Shown here: positions 8,468 to 15,702 of the stretch, piece by piece | Layout of the letters: every line of letters starts with the position of its first letter | How positions within the stretch are numbered: position 1 is the stretch's first letter | From: Natronococcus sp. CG52 | GTDB lineage: Archaea > Halobacteriota > Halobacteria > Halobacteriales > Natrialbaceae | DNA: 64,000 nt | Assembly: GCF_023913515.1 (NCBI RefSeq) | Contig: NZ_CP099391.1 | Span: 2,480,001-2,544,000, forward strand | Reading direction: 5' to 3' | Notes under the pieces: generated by a model | Told to the model about the DNA's origin: nothing | Databases searched by the model: none | Seen by the model: only the letters and a program-made list of their open reading frames with translations | Position numbers and translations under genes: made by a program

Positions 8468-8638
8468 TGTGGAGACTGCGCTCCCTGTAGATACGCCCGT
8501 ATCTGCAAAGCGCGTTCGCCAGATGTAGTCTGGCGGGCTGTCAGACTCTTCGAGTCTGACAACGTCGTGGAAACAGGAGGCCCCACCCTCATAGAGCGAA
8601 CGGCGTCAGCCGTGAGCGAGTAGGGTGGGGTAGTTCAC
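8468..8638 (+). pseudogene. tnpB 3'-end remnant with omega RNA/right-end hairpin
   Basis: It begins at GTGGAGACTGCGCTCC, which matches the codons for VETAL near the C-terminus of other tnpB copies here. It continues through two inserted palindromes (CGCCAGA/TCTGGCG and TGTCAGACTC/GAGTCTGACA) to the terminal hairpin with arms CCCCACCC (8581-8588) and GGGTGGGG (8623-8630), ending TAGTTCAC at 8638. The rest of tnpB is gone. A solo end of this kind could still be transcribed as an omega-RNA-like molecule with 8639 onward as guide, but no promoter is evident. Confidence 0.65.
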
Positions 8639-8706
8639 TATCACTACTACTCCTGTGAACACCGCCCACGTAAGGCATATCCGTCTCTCCGATCTTTTCT
8701 CAGGTG

Positions 8707-8820
8707 ATGTCAAAGGACTACTACAAATGCGGAGAGTGTGACTGCGAATTACACTACCAAACGACGAAACACAACGGCTGTCCGAACTGCGGACTCGTTC
8801 CGCTGCATAGTGCTGACTGA
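8707..8820 (+). CDS. 37-aa zinc-finger protein (rubrerythrin-like/DUF7129 type)
   Basis: MSKDYYKCGECDCELHYQ...GCPNCGLVPLHSAD. The pattern CxxC...CxxC in 37 residues is a minimal zinc ribbon. Similar haloarchaeal proteins carry DUF7129 or rubrerythrin-like labels. It follows the tnpB remnant by 68 bp and is free-standing. The start is the only ATG in frame. No function is known. Confidence 0.6.
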   Translation: MSKDYYKCGECDCELHYQTTKHNGCPNCGLVPLHSAD

Positions 8821-8863
8821 GTCGACGCCTGCTAGCGCTGGGATCGCAGTGCTCCCGTGCGGA

Positions 8864-9049
8864 TCAGTTCGTCTTTCGCTGAACCCCTGGCTGTGGTGAT
8901 CGACCCTCGCTCGAGTGTTCCACACCGGCTCCGTCCTGGAGCTCGCGATACGTCGCACAGTGGGGACAGCCGTGGACCTTGCCGTCGACACCGAACACTC
9001 GGATGAAATCGCGGGTGACGTACTCGCCACAATCATCACAGCTGGGCAT
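8864..9049 (-). CDS. 61-aa zinc-binding protein (DUF7563-like)
   Basis: From ATG 9049: MPSCDDCGEYVTRDFIRVFGVDGKVHGCPHCATYREL, then a polar tail. CxxC and CxxC, spaced by VTRDFIRVF, match a common haloarchaeal mini zinc-finger family. An in-frame ATG further upstream (9091) adds a non-conserved extension and is rejected as start. It is convergent with the 8707 gene. Confidence 0.65.
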   Translation of the reverse strand: MPSCDDCGEYVTRDFIRVFGVDGKVHGCPHCATYRELQDGAGVEHSSEGRSPQPGVQRKTN

Positions 9050-9465
9050 GAGGTATTCATTGACACTCACCACTGATAACCGTGGTGCCAAAGACGATAG
9101 TTAGCCGTCCACGACTCGCACTGCCACGGCGAGGAGATCGTCTCGCAGTCAGCCCACGGAAAGGAGGTAGTTGGCGGTGAGAATACTGCCAGTCTAGACC
9201 GGCCTCGAGGCTCCTCACCACTGGCCAGATTTCCGGTGGGCAACCTCCTCGACGACGTTGAGAAACACCGCCTCGAGCTCGTCGGCCGGAAGCTCCTCGA
9301 GCGCCTCGGTATGATCGTTCTCCGGAGAACCACCGCCCCGACGAGCTCGGGATTGCGTTCTCGGTGTCGGTCCCGTGGTCGGGCGTGGCTCATTCGGGAA
9401 TCGGTCCCGGTACGGGCGTTAGGTGTACCGAAGCGACGTCTGGACCCGAACGGTCCGCATTCCAC

Positions 9466-9654
9466 ATCCCGCGACAACGAGACATCCCGCGCCTCGAAGG
9501 CGGGAACTGACACCCAACTCACTGACGCCAGTCCGGGCCCGATCAGGAGAGACTGCGTTACCTCCCGACCCTGAGCAGTCGTGAATAGTGCTTCACAGCC
9601 ATATTCGTCCGTGACGTCGTGTCGCTGGGTTTCGATCCAGTCGTCAAGCAACAT
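9466..9654 (-). pseudogene. Phage-type integrase fragment interrupted by a transposon-end hairpin
   Basis: The minus strand from 9654 reads MLLDDWIETQRHDVTDEYGCEALFTTAQGRE, typical of the mid-catalytic domain of haloarchaeal tyrosine recombinases. Homology stops near 9560. Further on, the reverse strand carries a hairpin at 9486-9504 (CCCGCCTTCGAGGCGCGGG) followed by ATGTCTCGTTGTC, similar to the hairpin of the 94-bp element. The integrase is therefore truncated next to transposon-end sequence. From 9050 to 9465 and 9655 to 9716 only protein-like scraps remain. Confidence 0.55.
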
Positions 9655-9716
9655 GCCGATGTTGTCGAACAGCGCGACAAATGCTTGCTCCTTTTTATTA
9701 GCGATTAAGGGATATT

Positions 9717-11006
9717 TCAGTCCTCGAGCGTTGGTTGTTCGGGCGCTTCTGGAGCAGGAGCTGGCGGTTCGTGGGTGCCGAAGTCAGGATGAGTCTCTTC
9801 CATCCACAGATACACAATTGCCCCAGAAATGAACATCAAGATGGCAGTCATATAGAAGGCGGCCTCAGCGTTCACAATCTCCATCGAGAGACCAATCAGA
9901 ATCGCACCGACGCCATAGCCGGCGTCACGCCACATGCGGTAGACACCCATCCCCGCCGACCGCCACGTCGGGTGGGCAGCGTCGCTCGGGACCGTCATGA
10001 GATTCGGATAGAGCAGCGCCATCCCGAGCCCGGAAATTCCGGCCAGGGCCGCCCATGGGAGGTAACTGTCGACGAACACCATCCCGAGGACGCCTGCGCC
10101 GGCGAGGAACATCCCTGCGACGACCGGCGGGCGTCGCCCGATGCGGTCGGCGAGCCCGCCAGTCCCGATCTGGAGGAAGTACATCGCGCTGTGGACGCCG
10201 ACGACGACGCCAACGGCTTCGATCGCGAGCCCCTGACTCGTGAGATACAGCGGGACGGCAATCCAGAACAGCGTATCGACGAAGTTCTCGATGTGGCCGG
10301 CCTGAGCCGCCGCGAACAGAGTCTTGTCGCCGTAGGTTGCTCGCTTCAGAACCTCGTTGAACGGGAGGTTTGCATCGTGGTGGTCGTCGTCACCCTCGAG
10401 ATGTGCAAGCTGGACCGTCTCCTTGATGAGGAAAACCGAGATAAGGAACGCTAACACCACGACGGCAGCGAGGAAGTAGAATGGTTCCGGCCGGAGACTG
10501 GTCTGGCCGGCAATGACGCCCGTAATCCACGCTCCAGCCGCGACACCAGTGTAGCCGAACGCCTCGTCGATACCGACTGCGAGCCCACGCTGGTCGGGAC
10601 TCGCGAGATCGATCTTAGCGTTAATCGCCATGCTCCAGGTTAGCGCCTGGTTAATCCCGAGCAGGATGTTTCCGACGGTAATCCAGCCCCAACTCGGCGC
10701 AAAGATGAGGATCACCGGTATCGGCAGTGCGGTGAGCCAGCCGAGAATGAGCACTGGCTTGCGTCCGTACTCCTCACCCCACTTGCCGGCGTAGAGGTTG
10801 AGCAGCGCTTTGACGAAGCCGAACGAGACGACGAATGAGCCGATAACGAGAAACGACTTGACGCCGAATACCTCTTCGCCCAAGACTGGCACGACCGTAC
10901 GCTCTGATCCGATGGTCAGCCCCGTCGCGAACACCAGCAGGACATGTAGTGAGAACTGTCCGAGGTGCTCGCGAATTCCCTGTTTCACCTCAACTTTATC
11001 CCTCAT
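9717..11006 (-). CDS. MFS transporter, 12 TM
   Basis: About 429 residues from MRDKVEVKQGIREHLGQ. Twelve hydrophobic segments are visible. The MFS loop motif after TM2 (GKWGEEYGRKPVLILGW) and its echo in the second half (GGLADRIGRRPPVVAG) are clear, with a His/Asp-rich central loop (GDDDHHDAN) between halves. The substrate is unknown. It ends the row of minus-strand genes led by the rhodanese-MBL fusion at 11091-12215, 84 bp downstream of it. That suggests export or import of a sulfur compound or a related anion, but this is context only. Confidence 0.75.
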   Translation of the reverse strand: MRDKVEVKQGIREHLGQFSLHVLLVFATGLTIGSERTVVPVLGEEVFGVKSFLVIGSFVVSFGFVKALLNLYAGKWGEEYGRKPVLILGWLTALPIPVILIFAPSWGWITVGNILLGINQALTWSMAINAKIDLASPDQRGLAVGIDEAFGYTGVAAGAWITGVIAGQTSLRPEPFYFLAAVVVLAFLISVFLIKETVQLAHLEGDDDHHDANLPFNEVLKRATYGDKTLFAAAQAGHIENFVDTLFWIAVPLYLTSQGLAIEAVGVVVGVHSAMYFLQIGTGGLADRIGRRPPVVAGMFLAGAGVLGMVFVDSYLPWAALAGISGLGMALLYPNLMTVPSDAAHPTWRSAGMGVYRMWRDAGYGVGAILIGLSMEIVNAEAAFYMTAILMFISGAIVYLWMEETHPDFGTHEPPAPAPEAPEQPTLED

Positions 11007-11090
11007 TACTGTAGTGAATTCTGTAGTTGGATCCAATTTCGATGATTTTTGTGTAAATGTGGAAAACGAGGTCGGATTGATTTGCCCGCT

Positions 11091-12215
11091 TTAGTTAGCA
11101 GCGCAGTTGTTCGGGCCGAGTTCAAGCGCTTCAGCGTCCCCGCTTGGCTGCTGCTTCCCCCAGTTGATCTGCTTGATTTCGTTGTAGTTCGCGGGCTCGT
11201 CAGCGAGACTTCCGACGATAGTTTCGACGAACGCCGTTTCGTCGCCGTCCTCAACGTAACTCAGGAGCTCATTCGTCGTTTCTTCCTGGAGTTCCTCAAG
11301 CTTTGTAGCGAGCGGTCGAATCTCTTCATCACTGAAGTGCCCCGGCAGAACGACCGTTTCGTCGTCCAGGTTCGTCAGCCGGTCCAAACTGTCGAACAGT
11401 TGGCCAGCTGCTTCGCGGACTGCATCTTCAGCGCTATCCTCAAGGTCTGGTCGGCCGACGCTGCGCAGGAACAGCGTGTCCCCGGAGAGGAGTGCATCAC
11501 CGAACTTGAACGAGACGCTTCCGGGCGTGTGACCGGGCGTATAGACCACGTCGAGTTCACGGTCTCCGACAGTGATCGTCTCTCCGTCCTCAAGTTCTGT
11601 GACGCTTTCGAGCTCGCCATCGTCGTCCTCGTGCAGGTAGTACGGAACGTCGAGTTCACCGGCAAGCTGACGAGCGCCCGAAACGTGGTCCGCGTGCGCG
11701 TGGGTGTCTGCAACACCAACGATTTCGAGATCGCGCTCGTCTGCCGCGTTCAGATATTCGTCGATGTACTGGCTCGGGTCGACGACGATGGCCTCACCAT
11801 CGCCGTAGGCGAGATATGAAACGCATCCCGTTCCGGGGCGGACAATCTGGGTGATCCCGTCGACGCCCTCTACCTCGTACTGGCGGTGAACACGTCCCCA
11901 GCCGTTCATTCCGCTGTCGATCGACTTCGCGTCGAAGCCGTTCTCACGGAGGAATTCGGCGGCGCGTGCCGACGTGACACCACCGACGCAGACGACCGCG
12001 ATCTCCTCGTTTTCCGGTAGTTCATCGAGCTTTGTTTCCAGCGTAGAATAATCGTACTCCAGCAGTTCGTCGTAGACAGGGACGTTCGTACTCCTCGGGA
12101 TCTGCCACTCGTCGTAATCGTCCTCGTTGCGGACGTCGAGGACGAAGAGATCCTCGGCGTCGGCTTCTTGGACACGTCGAGCGACTTCCGAAGGCGCAAT
12201 CTTAGTCTTGCCCAT
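11091..12215 (-). CDS. Rhodanese-persulfide dioxygenase fusion (MBL fold), copy 1
   Basis: A 374-residue two-domain cytoplasmic protein. Residues 1-115 form a rhodanese domain with candidate persulfide-carrying Cys76 in VVCVGGVTSARAA. Residues about 125-330 form an ETHE1-like metallo-beta-lactamase domain with THAHADH (171-177), then YTPGHTPGS, SGDTLF and LPGHF. The family oxidises glutathione- or low-molecular-weight persulfide to sulfite with non-haem iron; here the rhodanese would feed or drain sulfur. ATG 12215 is chosen over an upstream TTG. It ends with ELGPNNCAA, which the paralogue at 15703 also has. A CAATACT motif lies seven bases upstream of the start. Confidence 0.85.
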   Translation of the reverse strand: MGKTKIAPSEVARRVQEADAEDLFVLDVRNEDDYDEWQIPRSTNVPVYDELLEYDYSTLETKLDELPENEEIAVVCVGGVTSARAAEFLRENGFDAKSIDSGMNGWGRVHRQYEVEGVDGITQIVRPGTGCVSYLAYGDGEAIVVDPSQYIDEYLNAADERDLEIVGVADTHAHADHVSGARQLAGELDVPYYLHEDDDGELESVTELEDGETITVGDRELDVVYTPGHTPGSVSFKFGDALLSGDTLFLRSVGRPDLEDSAEDAVREAAGQLFDSLDRLTNLDDETVVLPGHFSDEEIRPLATKLEELQEETTNELLSYVEDGDETAFVETIVGSLADEPANYNEIKQINWGKQQPSGDAEALELGPNNCAAN

Positions 12216-12240
12216 TACACCCAATACTATGAAACAGCGA
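12216..12240 (-). promoter_or_regulatory. Candidate operator upstream of rhodanese-MBL copy 1
   Basis: The minus strand reads TTTCATAGTATTGGGTG just before the ATG at 12215. The core AGTATTG recurs on the same strand upstream of the HTH regulator (13483-13489) and the DUF7512/TSUP genes (about 14686), with a one-base variant before rhodanese-MBL copy 2 (16946-16952). Confidence 0.4.
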
Positions 12241-12411
12241 CTATTAAATCCGTTGGTCGAAATACCACCGAGAAATTCTATTCACCCTTACAGTTTGGAC
12301 GGTATTCGGCAATTCGCGGCAAATCACATATCGAGCTTCAAAGACACCCGGAGCCACCTTTGGAGAACAGCAGCGTTAACTCTTACATAGTTTAGACACT
12401 ACTGTGAATTA

Positions 12412-13017
12412 TGAGCTATCATACATACGAGGCTGAGCAAGCCGACAGATTAGAAGATGCAGCGTCTCGCTACCGGTACTCTCCGCTGAAGAACTTCTCT
12501 GGAGTGTTTCCCCTTCGGATGACGATGTAATCGCCGATCTCGGAAGTGAACCGGTTTCTATACGGACGATCTTTCCCCACACGTAGGCCAAGCGTATGCT
12601 GTCGACGTGCAGGAAGCAATGCATGACTATTACCTCGAAAAGGGGGTTCCCGAGAACGTCGCACTCGTCACAGCAGAAATCAGCGATCTACAGGTTGAAC
12701 AGGGCGAGTGCCTCGGGGCTTGTCCCCGAGGTACTTCACCGTTCGATACCGACTTCCTTGCTACTGTAGTTTCGACAATGACCTACCACGAGTTCGCTAG
12801 TTCCGATGCATTGCAAGAACTCGCACGAGTCGTTAGTTCGGGGGGTCGGCTCGCTATCGCCGACTGGTCAGCTGATGGTCGTGGAGAGGCTGGTCCACCG
12901 TTAGACGAACGATTTACTGCCGAAGAGGCGGTGTCCTCGCTTCAGAATCATGGCTTCAAAATTCAGCACGAAGCTACACGAACTGAGACGTTCGTTCTTG
13001 TTGGAGTTCGAGAGTAG
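12412..13017 (+). pseudogene. Class I SAM methyltransferase, frameshifted and carrying a 48-bp insertion
   Basis: The pieces join into one haloarchaeal methyltransferase: MSYHTYEAEQADRLEDAASRYRY, a frameshift near 12478, then SAEELLWSVSPSDDDVIADLGS, a second frameshift near 12550 in the SAM motif (expected GTGFYTDD), then AYAVDVQEAMHDYYLEKGVPENVALVTAEISDL. The latter half has STMTYHEF, ALQELARVVSSGGRLAIADW and GEAGPPLDERF. Between DL and PFDTDF sits an extra 16-codon segment that is the palindromic element at 12691-12738. It lies divergently from the rhodanese-MBL gene. Because of the two frameshifts the gene is probably dead, although the insertion itself is in frame. Confidence 0.75.
12691..12738 (-). 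repeat. Palindromic element PE1, copy A (in-frame insertion)
   Basis: A 48-bp insertion with stem CCTCGGGG (12711-12718) and CCCCGAGG (12724-12731) and a 5-nt loop. Its reverse complement reads GGTGAAGTACCTCGGGG, then ACAAGCCCCGAGGCACTCG, closely matching the copies at 18023-18076 and 38415-38524. In the methyltransferase frame it encodes QVEQGECLGACPRGTS without a stop. Confidence 0.75.
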
Positions 13018-13026
13018 AGAGATAGA

Positions 13027-13431
13027 TCAGCTTTCGATGGTGGGTGTCTGACCGGACTTGTCACCATATTTTTCGCTGAATTCGCCGATTAGCTGCCCCA
13101 TCTGTGCGTACCAGTCGTTGAGCATTCGTTGCATCTCCTGGGTAATCTCGTCGGCGTCTCGCGGGAGGTAGACGTGGTAGTAGCCGCCCTGATCGTAGTT
13201 GACCTGCTCCTTTTGGATGAATCCGGCCTGCATCAACCGCTGGACAGATCGGTAGGCAGTCGACCGCTCACGATCGATCTCGTCGGCGATTTCGTCGACG
13301 GTGAGCGGTTCGTCCATTTCGTTCAGGAGTCGGAACACGTCTTTGTCGATTTCTTTGAGGTTGTGGAAACACTCAAGCAGGCCCTCACACTGCATGTCCT
13401 GCCGGAGCATTTCACTCATTGAGTCAGCCAT
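13027..13431 (-). CDS. Winged-HTH regulator of the sulfur island
   Basis: A 134-residue TrmB/MarR-like protein. The winged helix runs over KEIDKDVFRLLNEMDEPLTVDEIADEIDRERSTAYRSVQRLMQAGFIQKEQ with a YYHVYLP wing, followed by a C-terminal helix (EITQEMQRMLNDWYAQMGQLIGEF) suited to dimerisation. Cys15 and Cys21 precede the HTH, placed where a thiol pair could sense persulfide or redox state; this is inference. It sits in the middle of the minus-strand sulfur genes, 66 bp downstream of the TSUP gene, with its own upstream motif. It is the best candidate for controlling the surrounding transport and persulfide-oxidation genes. Confidence 0.7.
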   Translation of the reverse strand: MADSMSEMLRQDMQCEGLLECFHNLKEIDKDVFRLLNEMDEPLTVDEIADEIDRERSTAYRSVQRLMQAGFIQKEQVNYDQGGYYHVYLPRDADEITQEMQRMLNDWYAQMGQLIGEFSEKYGDKSGQTPTIES

Positions 13432-13460
13432 TAGTTATCGGTCTTAGGTGCTGGCCACTC

Positions 13461-13490
13461 AAAAATATTTGCATAGTCGGCACAATACTG
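13461..13490 (-). promoter_or_regulatory. Promoter/operator of the HTH regulator
   Basis: The minus strand carries an imperfect palindrome, GGCACAGTATTGTGCC (13480-13495), then ACTATGCAAATATTTTT with a TATA-like AAATATTTTT. The gene starts at 13431. The words ACTATGCAAA and AGTATTG/GGTATTG, in the same order, also precede rhodanese-MBL copy 2 (16921-16952) at similar distances from the start. Confidence 0.45.
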
Positions 13491-13497
13491 TGCCCAT

Positions 13498-14493
13498 CTA
13501 TGACGACATGAGCTTACACCATGTCTCAGTACGTTCCTGCCGAAGGGCGCAAATTGCTGCGAGTACGACCGCAGTGCTGACCAAGACCGTTGCACCGAAG
13601 ATGAGCACGATACTCACCGTGTTAAGCGCTTCAATACCGAGGTAGTTGCTCAACTCTTTGGCTGCGACTGAGAGGCTCCCAGCAAGCAACATTGCGGCGA
13701 AGTAGCCCTTGATGTCATCTTCGTCGACCAATTTCGTCGCCCCAGCACCGATACGTGCACCGAGCGCACTCCCGGCGAGGAGCGAGCCGACAACCGGAAT
13801 CGCTACAGCATCAGCCTGTGCGTAGACGAATGCACCATACGCTCCGGAGATAGTAATCTGGAGGATGTCAGTCCCGACAGCGACCGCAGCGGGCACGCCA
13901 AGACCGTACATCATCGCCGGCATTAGGAGGAATCCACCACCGACACCGAGGAATCCAGAGAGAATTCCGATCGCACCACCGAGAGTGAGGACGATCCAGA
14001 CCGAGACGGAGATGTCACCGGATATCGTAACCATCGGTGGAATGTGAATCGCCTGCACCCGCTCTGCGAGACTGATTCCACCTGATTCCCTCCTCTCGCT
14101 TCGCGCATCCTGTAGGGTGAACAGTCCGACGATGGCAAGCAGCCCGACGTAAGCAATGCTGACGACGAGATCGGCCGAACCGAGTTCCTCGAGCAGGAAG
14201 ACAACCCGCTTACCGAGTTCGATACCGAGGGTCATGCCGACTGTCATCAACGCTGCGAGCTTGTAGTCGACTTGGCCGTGGTCACGGTGTTTGAGTGCGC
14301 CGATGACGCTCGTCCCAAAGACGAACGCGAGCCCGCTCCCGACCGCGACCTTCGCTGGATAGCCCAACACCAGTAGTGCTGGCGTCACAAGGAAGGACCC
14401 ACCCATCCCGAAGAACCCGAAGAGGATGCCGATCAGAAGGCCAAACCCAACGAAAAGGGCGATCATCGCAATACTCAGGCCTAATAGTTCCAT
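13498..14493 (-). CDS. TSUP/TauE-SafE family sulfite or sulfur-anion exporter
   Basis: A 331-residue membrane protein with about eight hydrophobic segments in two similar halves: GFGLLIGILFGFFGMGGSFLVTPALLVLGYP and GILSGFLGVGGGFLLMPAMMYGLGVP. The repeated FGxGGxFLxxPxL motif defines the TSUP family, whose members export sulfite, sulfoacetate or related anions across the membrane. Persulfide dioxygenases upstream would produce sulfite, fitting an exporter. The start is two bases after the stop of the small DUF7512 gene, so the two are surely cotranslated. Confidence 0.85.
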   Translation of the reverse strand: MELLGLSIAMIALFVGFGLLIGILFGFFGMGGSFLVTPALLVLGYPAKVAVGSGLAFVFGTSVIGALKHRDHGQVDYKLAALMTVGMTLGIELGKRVVFLLEELGSADLVVSIAYVGLLAIVGLFTLQDARSERRESGGISLAERVQAIHIPPMVTISGDISVSVWIVLTLGGAIGILSGFLGVGGGFLLMPAMMYGLGVPAAVAVGTDILQITISGAYGAFVYAQADAVAIPVVGSLLAGSALGARIGAGATKLVDEDDIKGYFAAMLLAGSLSVAAKELSNYLGIEALNTVSIVLIFGATVLVSTAVVLAAICALRQERTETWCKLMSS

Positions 14494-14495
14494 CC

Positions 14496-14645
14496 CTATT
14501 CACCTCCGAGGATGTCACGAGCGGCTGGACTGGCCACCTGCATCACTGCTCCGTATCCGATGTAGAGAGCGATTGCTTCAGCGAAGACGAGTCCAACCGT
14601 GGTGATGGCCTGGGCTGAGCCTGATAGGGGTTCAAGACCGAACAT
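14496..14645 (-). CDS. DUF7512-type small membrane protein, 49 aa
   Basis: MFGLEPLSGSAQAITTVGLVFAEAIALYIGYGAVMQVASPAARDILGGE: one hydrophobic helix flanked by short polar ends. Haloarchaeal genes of this size, labelled DUF7512, are typically found just before TSUP genes, as here, with the stop two bases before the exporter ATG. It may be an accessory subunit of the exporter. No enzymatic motif. The upstream region 14646-14739 contains a CAATACT box near 14686. Confidence 0.7.
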   Translation of the reverse strand: MFGLEPLSGSAQAITTVGLVFAEAIALYIGYGAVMQVASPAARDILGGE

Positions 14646-14739
14646 CTCAATCACACCTCTTTCGATTGTCTAATGATTCCATTTCTATACAATACTCCTG
14701 GGCAAACTGTATCTGGTAATTCTGATGGGACATCGGTAC

Positions 14740-15210
14740 TTAGCTGGAAGTAATTTCTGTCATATCGTCGGTGCTGGTCGGCCGAAGTGCTCGCCAGTAT
14801 CCCTGTGCGTATGCACCGAGGAACATCCCGAAGACTGCCCACAAGATCGGGTAATTCCCGATGCCGACGCTCGCGTAGGCGGCCCCCGGACAGATGCCTG
14901 AAAGTCCCCAGCCGACGCCAAAGATCGTCCCTCCAACGACGACGTTGCGATCGAACTCCTTCACTCGGCGCGTGTACTCGCTGGCTGTCAGCGGTGCACG
15001 GTCAAGGGATCGCGTGGCAACAGCGAAGGTGATTCCGGTCACAATAGCTGCCCCACCCATGACGAACAAAAGGCCGAAGTCCTCGAACTGGAGGAAATCC
15101 AATACGACCTCCGGGCGGGCCATCCCGCTGATCGCGAGACCGAAGCCGAAGATCAGTCCACCGATATAGATAATCGGCATGAACCACGGACTACGGTGAT
15201 TCTCGCTCAT
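14740..15210 (-). CDS. YeeE/YedE-family half-transporter, C-terminal partner (DUF6691-like)
   Basis: About 156 residues from MSENHRSPWFMPIIYIGG. Four hydrophobic segments are visible, with the signature GLSGICPGAAYASVG around a conserved cysteine. YeeE/YedE proteins conduct thiosulfate or other sulfur species through cysteine-lined pores, and in many prokaryotes the transporter is split into two genes. The start ATG overlaps the stop of the preceding half-transporter by four bases (ATGA), so this is the second half. A long in-frame upstream extension in the same frame only shadows the neighbour. Confidence 0.8.
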   Translation of the reverse strand: MSENHRSPWFMPIIYIGGLIFGFGLAISGMARPEVVLDFLQFEDFGLLFVMGGAAIVTGITFAVATRSLDRAPLTASEYTRRVKEFDRNVVVGGTIFGVGWGLSGICPGAAYASVGIGNYPILWAVFGMFLGAYAQGYWRALRPTSTDDMTEITSS

Positions 15211-15701
15211 GGTGCCACCCCCATCGCCTGGACGAGTTGAGCAGTCCCGATCGCGACGGCGAGGAACGTCGCCACGTTCACAAGCGAGGTATTCGACAGT
15301 GATCCGACGCCGCAAACGCCGTGCCCCGACGTGCAGCCCTTGCCGAGACGGGTTCCCACGCCAACGAGAAAGCCGCCGCCGAGCAGCCGCCACCACTGGA
15401 CGTCAGTCGTCCAAATCGCTCCCTGGAAGAGAACCGCGTAGACGGCGGCGCCGCTGACGATGCCCGCGGTGAACACGAGCCGCCAGTCCCGCGATTGGAC
15501 GTACTTGAACCGGTTAAACCGTGGAACGTCGGAGACGTACGACAGCGTCGACTCGAGGAACGTACTCGCACCGGCGATGATCCCCGTGGCGAGGTAGATG
15601 ACTGCGGCGCCGAGCCCGACGAGCAGTCCACCGAGGAGATACGGCAGGACCCCTCGCGGGAAGAACTCTCCGAGCGCGAGTAGCGGTGTGAGTTCGCTCA
15701 T
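15207..15701 (-). CDS. YeeE/YedE-family half-transporter, N-terminal partner
   Basis: A 164-residue membrane protein: MSELTPLLALGEFFPRG, then about four transmembrane segments and the family signature GTRLGKGCTSGHGVCGVGSLS with two cysteines. Together with the overlapping gene at 14740-15210 it would form a complete sulfur-compound channel. It follows the rhodanese-MBL fusion gene with a one-base gap (stop at 15703, start at 15701). Transport followed by rhodanese/persulfide chemistry is thus encoded as one unit. Confidence 0.8.
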   Translation of the reverse strand: MSELTPLLALGEFFPRGVLPYLLGGLLVGLGAAVIYLATGIIAGASTFLESTLSYVSDVPRFNRFKYVQSRDWRLVFTAGIVSGAAVYAVLFQGAIWTTDVQWWRLLGGGFLVGVGTRLGKGCTSGHGVCGVGSLSNTSLVNVATFLAVAIGTAQLVQAMGVAP

Positions 15702-15702
15702 C

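Noticed and set aside
12409-12664. Minus-strand frames opposite the methyltransferase start
   Set aside because: The plus strand reconstructs to a recognisable methyltransferase with frameshifts, so these are shadows.
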